Made by a program: the position numbers and the translations under genes
In this document: positions 27,795 through 33,461 of the stretch, piece by piece
Position numbering within the stretch: position 1 is the stretch's first letter
Layout: the number at the start of each line of letters is the position of its first letter
DNA from: Rhodospirillales bacterium
GTDB taxonomy: Bacteria > Pseudomonadota > Alphaproteobacteria > Rhodospirillales > UBA2165
Assembly: GCA_022823235.1 (NCBI GenBank)
Contig: JAJDXO010000022.1
Location: forward strand, 125,955 to 159,415
Direction: 5' to 3'
Length of the DNA stretch: 33,461 nucleotides
Notes under the pieces: generated by a model
Database searches by the model: none
What the model was told of the DNA's origin: nothing
What the model saw: only the letters and a program-made list of their open reading frames with translations

Positions 27795-28354
27795 TATCCA
27801 ACCCCTCTCATGGCGAGTCGCAGCTGCTGTAGCTTGGTGTTAAGGGAACTGTCGACCATCCGGGAGCCCAATTTGACAACAAGGCCGCCCAGGACATCGG
27901 GATCGACTTTCTCATTGATACTGACCTCGCCGCCGACCGAGCGTTTGAGCGTCGCTTCCAGCGTCGCCAACTGCTTGCCGGACAGTTTGGCCGCCGAGGT
28001 CACCTCGGCCGTCATCTCGCCCCGGCGTCCGGCCAGAATGGCGAGGTATTGATCGATGATTTCCGGCAAGGCGAACAGGCGCCGGTTGCCGGCCAGCACG
28101 CCGGCGAATTTGCGCGTCAATTCGCCCGCGCCGGCGGCCGTCATCAGGGCGTTCATCGCCGCGCCCTGTTCGTCCCGGGATATCACCGGGGATCGAATCA
28201 TCCGCGTCAGATCGGCGCTCTCCAGAATCATCCGGTCCAGCGATTTCAGGTCGTCCGCAACCTCGTCCAGGGCGTCCTCGGTTTCGGCAAGCTCAAACAG
28301 CGCTGTCGCATACCTTCCGGCGAGGCCGGTGGCGCCTGTGTTGTCCGTTGCCAC
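27794..28354 (-). CDS. atpH: ATP synthase F1 delta subunit
   Basis: A 186-residue delta subunit (OSCP type) that joins F1 to the peripheral stalk. The N-terminal helical domain includes [14 protein letters not shown], and the C-terminal part reads [28 protein letters not shown], diagnostic of the family. The frame extends upstream to 28492, but a GTG at 28352-28354 with GAGGAAC about eight bases ahead gives the normal length. It is the first gene of the operon; the F0 genes are not here, as usual in Alphaproteobacteria. Confidence 0.95.
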   Translation of the reverse strand: MATDNTGATGLAGRYATALFELAETEDALDEVADDLKSLDRMILESADLTRMIRSPVISRDEQGAAMNALMTAAGAGELTRKFAGVLAGNRRLFALPEIIDQYLAILAGRRGEMTAEVTSAAKLSGKQLATLEATLKRSVGGEVSINEKVDPDVLGGLVVKLGSRMVDSSLNTKLQQLRLAMRGVG

Positions 28355-28426
28355 GTGAGATGTTCCTCGGTTCTGGTTCCCCGGTGAGACGTCACCGATA
28401 ACACAACGAATGTTGCGAGAAAATTG

Positions 28427-28458
28427 CGCCTTTCGGCGGCACCGCGCCGCCGAAGGCG
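28427..28458 (-). terminator. Strong stem-loop between priA and atpH (terminator or leader structure)
   Basis: On the minus strand CGCCTTCGGCGGC pairs with GCCGCCGAAAGGCG (13 pairs with one bulged A) around a five-base loop. A TTTT run follows four to five bases later. It lies 72 bases before the atpH start. It may end priA transcription, or it may be a leader hairpin if the operon promoter is upstream. A weak promoter candidate, TTGCAC with TAGACA 17 bases on, lies just upstream on the same strand, so I cannot decide. Confidence 0.4.
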
Positions 28459-28562
28459 AGGGTTGTCTACCATACTGATTGGTGGGGTGCAAGACGACTC
28501 GCCCGGACCGGAGAAGACGACAAAAATCTTTTTATTTCAATGAGTTATGGAATTTCCATGGG

Positions 28563-30758
28563 CTACATGAAGCTGTAGGGATCGATGTCCAGCTGGACCC
28601 GGACCTTCTTGGGAAGGGGCGTGATCGAGAGCCAATTCCGGAGGGCCTTCTGAAGGTTCACCTCGCGGCCCGCCTTGACCAGAAACCGCCGTCGATGACG
28701 GCCGCGCAGCAGCGCCATCGGCGCGGGGGCGGGCCCGAGCACCTGCACCCCGTCTTCCGACGGCGCGGTGCGGCGCAACGCATTTGCCGCCCGGTCGACC
28801 TGATAGGGATCGGGGCTCGACAGGACGACGCCGGCGAGTCGTCCAAACGGCGGCATCCCGGCACTCTCCCGGTCCTTGGCCTCGGCGGACAGAAACCCGT
28901 CCCGATCCCCGGCGGCCAGCGATTTGATAACCGGGTGGTCGGGCATGAACGTTTGCAGCACCACCCGGCCCGGCCGGTGTTCCCGTCCGGCGCGGCCCGC
29001 CACCTGATAGAGGAGCTGGTAGGTTCGTTCCGCCGCCCGAAGATCGCCGCCCGAGAGTCCGAGGTCCGAATCGACCACACCCACCAGTGTCAGGTGGGGG
29101 AAGTGATATCCCTTGGCGACAATCTGGGTGCCGATGACAATATCCACCTCGCGTTCTTCGATCAGCCGGACCAGCGCGGCCGCCTGGCCGGGACCATGGA
29201 TGGTATCGGACGCCGCGATGACCACCCGCGCGTCCGGATATTGAGCCGCCACCTCCTCGGCCAATCGTTCGACCCCCGGCCCGCAGGCCGCAAGCTTGTT
29301 TTCGGCTTCGCAACTCGGGCAGGTGTTCGGCAAATCGGCGGCATAGCCGCAGTGGTGACACTGGAGACGGTTCATCAGCCGGTGCTCCACCAGCCAGCTG
29401 GTGCAGTTCGGGCATTGCAGCCGATGGCCGCAGGCCCGGCACAGGGTCAGCGGCGCGTAGCCCCGCCGGTTCAGGAACAGGAGCACCTGCTCCCCCTGGT
29501 CCAGGGTCCCGGTGATGGCCGCGCGCAACGGCGACGACAGCCATTCGCCGGCCGGCGGGCTGTCGGCGCGCATGTCGACAACGTCCACATCCGGAAACTC
29601 GGCCCCGGCGTGGCGGTCCGGCAGATTGTGATGTCCGTACCGGCCCTGGCGGACATTCTCGACCGTCTCCAACGACGGTGTCGCGGAGACCAGCACCACC
29701 GGCACCTCCTCCTCCCGCGCCCGGACGATGGCCATGTCACGGGCGTTGTAGATCACACCATCCTCCTGCTTGTAGGAAGCATCCTGCTCTTCGTCGACGA
29801 CGATGACACCGAGTTCCGGATAGGGCAGGAACAACGCCGAGCGGGCGCCGACCACCACCCGGGCTTCACCGGTCGCCACCGCCCGCCAATTGGTGCGGCG
29901 CCGCGCAGGGGTAAGGTCCGAATGCCATTCGGCCGGCCTGCAGCCGAACCGTTGCCGGAACCGGTCCATCCATTGCGCCGACAGGGCGATTTCGGGCAGT
30001 AGAACCAGCGCCTGTTTGCCCGCTTCCAGGGCCGCCACCACGGCCTCCAGATACACCTCGGTCTTGCCGGCACCCGGAATTCCCTCCAGCAAGCTGACCC
30101 CGAACCGATGGGCCGCGGCAAGCTCCCGCAATGCGTCGGCCGCCGCGGCCTGCTCCGGCGACAGGGCCGGCCCCTCGGCCGACGGATCAGGGGGCTGGAA
30201 TCCGCCCGACGGCACCAGGGTTCGCTGTTCAAGTACGCCCGCTTCGGCGAGGCCCTTCACCACCGACGGGCCACAGCCGGCTTCACGGGCGAGGTCCGCC
30301 GCCGGCAGCGGCGGAAGTTCGCCGGCGGCCTCGATGACCCGTTTCCGGGCATTGGTCATCCGGATATGGGGCACGCTGTCGGCGAGGGCATAGGCCGTAA
30401 CCGGTTTGGGCGGCAGAAGGCCGTCGGGGACACTGAGCACCATCTTCAGCACGCTGCCGGAGTTGGACATGGTGTAGGCCGCGACCCATTCGACGAAGCG
30501 CCGGAGCTCGGGCGTCAAGCCGGGCACTTCAAATGCGCCGATGACGTCCTTCAGTTTTTCCGGCGGGACATCGCCATCTCCCTCGTCCCAGACAACCCCC
30601 GCCACCCGCCGCGGGCCGAACGGCACGTCGACGATATCCCCCAATTCGGCGTGCACATCGTCCGGCAACCGGTAGGTGAACGGCTCGTCGAACGGAAGCG
30701 GCAGGAGGACACCCACCTGTCGGGAACGGGCGTCGCCTCTGGTTTGGTCTGGCGGCAT
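28563..30758 (-). CDS. priA: Primosomal protein N' (replication restart helicase)
   Basis: A 731-residue PriA, the 3'-5' helicase that reloads the replisome at stalled forks. The N-terminal DNA-binding domain begins near VGVLLPLPFDEPFTYRLP. Walker A is GIPGAGKT (226-233) and Walker B is DEEQ (322-325), where most PriA proteins have DEEH. Eight cysteines (440, 443, 449, 452, 467, 470, 480, 483) form the two zinc sites inserted in the helicase core. GRAGREHRPGRVVLQT is motif VI. No clear ribosome site precedes the ATG at 30758. The gene reads toward atpH and is divergent from the fsa-like gene. Confidence 0.97.
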   Translation of the reverse strand: MPPDQTRGDARSRQVGVLLPLPFDEPFTYRLPDDVHAELGDIVDVPFGPRRVAGVVWDEGDGDVPPEKLKDVIGAFEVPGLTPELRRFVEWVAAYTMSNSGSVLKMVLSVPDGLLPPKPVTAYALADSVPHIRMTNARKRVIEAAGELPPLPAADLAREAGCGPSVVKGLAEAGVLEQRTLVPSGGFQPPDPSAEGPALSPEQAAAADALRELAAAHRFGVSLLEGIPGAGKTEVYLEAVVAALEAGKQALVLLPEIALSAQWMDRFRQRFGCRPAEWHSDLTPARRRTNWRAVATGEARVVVGARSALFLPYPELGVIVVDEEQDASYKQEDGVIYNARDMAIVRAREEEVPVVLVSATPSLETVENVRQGRYGHHNLPDRHAGAEFPDVDVVDMRADSPPAGEWLSSPLRAAITGTLDQGEQVLLFLNRRGYAPLTLCRACGHRLQCPNCTSWLVEHRLMNRLQCHHCGYAADLPNTCPSCEAENKLAACGPGVERLAEEVAAQYPDARVVIAASDTIHGPGQAAALVRLIEEREVDIVIGTQIVAKGYHFPHLTLVGVVDSDLGLSGGDLRAAERTYQLLYQVAGRAGREHRPGRVVLQTFMPDHPVIKSLAAGDRDGFLSAEAKDRESAGMPPFGRLAGVVLSSPDPYQVDRAANALRRTAPSEDGVQVLGPAPAPMALLRGRHRRRFLVKAGREVNLQKALRNWLSITPLPKKVRVQLDIDPYSFM

Positions 30759-30932
30759 AGGCTACACTCTAGCGGCTGCGACGGGCCGGGGAAATTGCAC
30801 CGCCCGCCGAACGGCCAAGGCCCCGGAAAACCGGGGGGATGCGCCCGAATGGGCGATGACAGGATTGCCTCACCAGGGCGGACGTTGCGAATCAAGCTTC
30901 AGTTCTCTGACTGAGGAGGCCTTCCCGATCCC

Positions 30933-31601
30933 ATGAAGTTCTTTATCGACACAGCAGACATCGACGAAATTCGCGCCCTCGCCGAGACCGGAATGGTCGA
31001 CGGCGTGACCACAAATCCCTCGCTGGTCGCAAAGACGGGCCGCAGGTTCACGGACGTGGTTGCCGAGATCTGCAAGATCGTGCCCGGCCCCATCTCGGCG
31101 GAAGTGACCGCGACCGATGCCGAAACGATGATCGAAGAGGGCCGGAAGCTGGCGGCGATCGCGTCAAACGTCGCAGTGAAGGTTCCGCTTACCGAGGACG
31201 GGCTTCGCGCCTGCCGGGCGCTCAGCGATCAGGGAACCATGGTCAATGTGACGCTGTGTTTCTCGGCCGCTCAATCCATCCTGGCCGCCAAGGCGGGCGC
31301 CGCCTTTGTCTCTCCGTTCGTCGGACGGCTGGACGATATCGGCCAATCGGGAATGGAGCTGATCGCCGACATCGTCGAAATCTACAGCCGGTATGACGAC
31401 TTCACCACCGAGGTGCTGGTCGCCAGCATCCGAAACCCGATGCATGTGGTCGAGGCCGCCCGCATGGGCGCCCACGTGGCGACCATCCCGCCCAAAATCC
31501 TGTCGCAGCTCTTCAAGCACCCGCTCACCGACAAAGGGCTTGCGGCATTCCTGGATGATTGGGCCAAGACCGGGCAGAGCATTCTTGGCGATCAGGGGTA
31601 G
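30933..31601 (+). CDS. tal: Transaldolase / fructose-6-phosphate aldolase-family enzyme
   Basis: A 222-residue small (TalC/FSA-type) transaldolase of the pentose phosphate pathway. The N-terminus [16 protein letters not shown], the TTNPSLV block (26-32) and the Schiff-base K83 in NVAVKVPLT are clear. The residue that separates the two activities is F129 in [10 protein letters not shown]. coli fructose-6-phosphate aldolase has Tyr131 at this place and true transaldolases have Phe, so transaldolase activity is favoured. It is often annotated fsa. It heads a tight plus-strand group with DUF484 and xerC. A GAGGAGG lies 13 bases before the ATG. Confidence 0.93.
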   Translation: MKFFIDTADIDEIRALAETGMVDGVTTNPSLVAKTGRRFTDVVAEICKIVPGPISAEVTATDAETMIEEGRKLAAIASNVAVKVPLTEDGLRACRALSDQGTMVNVTLCFSAAQSILAAKAGAAFVSPFVGRLDDIGQSGMELIADIVEIYSRYDDFTTEVLVASIRNPMHVVEAARMGAHVATIPPKILSQLFKHPLTDKGLAAFLDDWAKTGQSILGDQG

Positions 31602-31607
31602 CCGAAA

Positions 31608-32354
31608 ATGAGCAGTGAACAGGAAACCAATTCAGGCAATGGACAGGGCGCGATCGTCGAGGCGGATCAGCCGAGCGCCGACGAGGTTGCGGAATACCTC
31701 AAGGCCAACCCGGACTACCTTCATGAGCGGCCCGAGCTATTGTCGGTCCTGTCGCCGCCCAGCCGCTGGACCGAAGCCGACGGCAGCGTCGTCGACATGC
31801 AAGCCTTCATGCTCGACCGGCTAAAGTCGGAATCCGACAATTTACGCCAAGCCGCCAATGAATTGGTGACCACGACCCGCTCCAACATGCTGGTCCAGAC
31901 GCGCACCCACGCGGCGGTGCTGGGACTGTTGGCCTCGGACGGCTTTGAACGATTGGTTCATGTGATCCGTTTCGATCTGCCGCTGCTGCTGGATGTGGAT
32001 GCGGTCTCGCTGTGTTTCGAGTCCGCCGACGGTTCCGAGCCGTTATTCGCCACCGGCGATATCCGGCGCGTGCCGCCGGGCACCCTCGACCACCTGTTGG
32101 AGACCCCGGATACCGAAGCCATGCTGTTCGCCGACACCGGCGATGACGGTACGGTCTTCGGCGAGGCCGCCGGGCTCATTGCCTCGGCGGCCATCGCCCG
32201 CATTCGGCCGACCCCCACCCTGCCCCAGGGGTTGCTGGCCCTCGGCGGCCGGCACGCCGGCACCTTCGATCCCAGCCAGGGAACCGAGCTGCTGACTTTC
32301 CTGGCCCGGGTCACCGAGCATTGCGTTCACCGATGGCTACCCCGGAACACATAG
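31608..32354 (+). CDS. DUF484 family protein (GAF-like)
   Basis: A 248-residue protein of the DUF484 family. The N-terminal sequence SADEVAEYLKANPDYLHERPELL is the family signature. A short coiled-coil follows (about 65-90), then a GAF-like domain (about 100-240). DUF484 commonly sits just upstream of xerC in Proteobacteria, but its function is not known. It starts six bases after the upstream gene, using AGGGG overlapping that gene's end as its likely ribosome site. It overlaps the xerC start by 22 bases. Confidence 0.88.
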   Translation: MSSEQETNSGNGQGAIVEADQPSADEVAEYLKANPDYLHERPELLSVLSPPSRWTEADGSVVDMQAFMLDRLKSESDNLRQAANELVTTTRSNMLVQTRTHAAVLGLLASDGFERLVHVIRFDLPLLLDVDAVSLCFESADGSEPLFATGDIRRVPPGTLDHLLETPDTEAMLFADTGDDGTVFGEAAGLIASAAIARIRPTPTLPQGLLALGGRHAGTFDPSQGTELLTFLARVTEHCVHRWLPRNT

Positions 32355-33322
32355 AGTCCCGGGCCACCGACCCCCTTGAGACGATTGCCGCCGAGCCGGC
32401 GGTCAAGACGGCGATTGCCGGTTGGCGAGAATGGCTGCTGAGCGAGCGGCGCTGCTCGGCGCACACCTTGGCCGGGTACGGCCGGGATCTGGCCAAATTC
32501 TTCCGCTACCTCTCCGATCATCTTGGATATCCGCCGGGATTGAGTGATCTGGAAGGACTGTCGGCGGCGGATTTTCGAGGCTATCTCGCCCAGCGGAGCA
32601 ATCAGGGACTGGCGCGGTCGTCGACGGCACGATCCATGTCGACGCTGCGCAACTTTTTCCGTCATCTGGACCGAACCGGCGTCGTCACGAATGCCGCCGT
32701 CGATGCCGTACGGACCCCGAAATTGCCCAAATCACTGCCGAAGCCATTGGGCGCAACGGAGGCGCTGGAAGCCCTCGACCGGGCCGCGCTGTCCCACGAG
32801 GAGCCGTGGCTCGCCGCCCGCGACGTGGCGCTTTTCACCCTGCTCTACGGCTGCGGCCTCAGGATCGGCGAGGCCCTCGGCCTCGATGCGGGTGACGTTC
32901 CGGAAGGCGATGTGCTGACCATTACCGGCAAGGGCAACAAGCAGCGCCTGGTCCCGGTTCTGCCGGTGATCAAGGAGCGCATCCGGCGTTATCTGGACCT
33001 CTGTCCGTTCGGCCTCGGACCCAAGGATCCGTTGTTCGTGGGCGCTCGGGGGAAGCGGCTCAACCCCGGCGTGGTCCAGCGGCAGATGCGGAAGGTTCGT
33101 GCCGATCTCGGCCTGCCCGAGACCGCGACGCCTCATGCCCTTCGCCATTCCTTCGCCACGCACCTGTTGGCCGATGGCGGCGATCTCAGGACCATTCAGG
33201 AGCTGCTCGGACACGCTTCGCTATCGACCACCCAACGCTACACGGAGGTGGACCAGGCGCGCCTGATGGAGGTTTACGAGGACGCCCATCCCCGCGCCCG
33301 AAGAACCGGAGATCGTGAGTAG
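32333..33322 (+). CDS. xerC: Tyrosine recombinase XerC
   Basis: A 329-residue tyrosine recombinase that with XerD resolves chromosome dimers at dif. All catalytic residues are present: R177 in GCGLRIGEAL, K200 in ITGKGNKQR, H268 and R271 in HALRHSFATHL, H294 in LLGHASLSTT, and the nucleophile Y303 in QRYTEV. The N-terminal SAM-like core-binding domain covers about 25-115. The ATG at 32333 overlaps DUF484 by 22 bases; a TTG at 32321 is the only upstream alternative. Chromosomal context with DUF484 supports XerC rather than a phage integrase. Confidence 0.95.
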   Translation: MATPEHIESRATDPLETIAAEPAVKTAIAGWREWLLSERRCSAHTLAGYGRDLAKFFRYLSDHLGYPPGLSDLEGLSAADFRGYLAQRSNQGLARSSTARSMSTLRNFFRHLDRTGVVTNAAVDAVRTPKLPKSLPKPLGATEALEALDRAALSHEEPWLAARDVALFTLLYGCGLRIGEALGLDAGDVPEGDVLTITGKGNKQRLVPVLPVIKERIRRYLDLCPFGLGPKDPLFVGARGKRLNPGVVQRQMRKVRADLGLPETATPHALRHSFATHLLADGGDLRTIQELLGHASLSTTQRYTEVDQARLMEVYEDAHPRARRTGDRE

Positions 33323-33348
33323 CGGATTGCTCAAGAGCAGTATCCGGC

Positions 33349-33365
33349 CAAATTGGATCAATTTG
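33349..33365. promoter_or_regulatory. Perfect inverted repeat downstream of xerC
   Basis: CAAATTG (33349-33355) and CAATTTG (33359-33365) are a perfect 7-bp dyad around GAT, 27 bases past the xerC stop. It has no T-run after it, so it is not a good terminator. It could be an operator for a gene beyond the window. The remaining bases to 33461 show no gene. Confidence 0.25.
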
Positions 33366-33461
33366 ATGGCGCTCATCGGTTAGCCGGGCAGGCGCGGGCC
33401 GAAGGGCGATGTGTGTGCATCGGACGAGGCCCGCAACGCACCCGGGGGACCGGGGAGCGCC

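Noticed and set aside
28547-28559. A short dyad ATGGAA-T-TTCCAT after priA as its terminator
   Set aside because: The stem is only six AT-rich pairs and the T-run on the minus strand is over 20 bases away, so it is not a convincing terminator.
32333-33322. The tyrosine recombinase as an integrase marking a mobile island
   Set aside because: It overlaps DUF484 in the standard chromosomal arrangement and there are no attachment-site repeats, tRNA or phage genes nearby, so XerC is the better call.

Overview
This 33.5 kb, GC-rich window looks like a chromosomal segment of a free-living alphaproteobacterium, probably a Rhodospirillales-like or related lineage. That placement is inference. It rests on the order carB-greA-lrp-trxB-lysR, on an F1-only ATP synthase operon (atpHAGDC) without F0 genes, and on the priA / fsa-DUF484-xerC arrangement next to it. 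No tRNA, rRNA, CRISPR array, insertion sequence or phage gene was seen.

Left part (1-4019). The window opens inside carB, followed by greA, a convergent Lrp/AsnC regulator, and then trxB and a LysR-type regulator on the plus strand. The LysR gene is followed by a 266-base gap that is not empty. It holds an 8-bp perfect inverted repeat, three stable stem-loops, two C-rich stretches that could pair with Shine-Dalgarno sequences, and a textbook intrinsic terminator. From position and structure I call this an AbcR/alpha-r15-type small regulatory RNA. It is the most interesting element here.

Middle part (4020-22941). This is a mixed set of genes: a divergent EF-G-like GTPase, an aspartate aminotransferase, a DHA2-type MFS exporter, uvrB behind a possible alphaproteobacterial LexA box, and a protein made of three RidA-like domains. 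Next come a 4-hydroxybenzoate hydroxylase (pobA) and a repeat-filled intergenic region with palindromic elements. Then follow a TauD/TfdA dioxygenase, a membrane-anchored DEDDh exonuclease next to a CBS-DUF294 nucleotidyltransferase-like protein, msrB with an EamA exporter, a dienelactone hydrolase, a CmcJ/NvfI-like oxidoreductase, and a Rieske protein with a very large helical extension. Several of these suggest aromatic or small-molecule catabolism, but they do not form one obvious operon.

Right part (23015-33461). The minus-strand F1-ATPase operon atpH-atpA-atpG-atpD-atpC ends with a small secreted DUF2141 gene whose start lies inside atpC. Upstream is priA, and divergent from priA is a tight plus-strand group: a transaldolase-type enzyme, DUF484 and xerC. 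The last 139 bases carry no gene that I can recognise.

Start codons were moved from the longest open frame where a ribosome binding site or family alignment favoured a downstream start; this is stated in each entry. All functional calls come from reading motifs by eye, with no database search.
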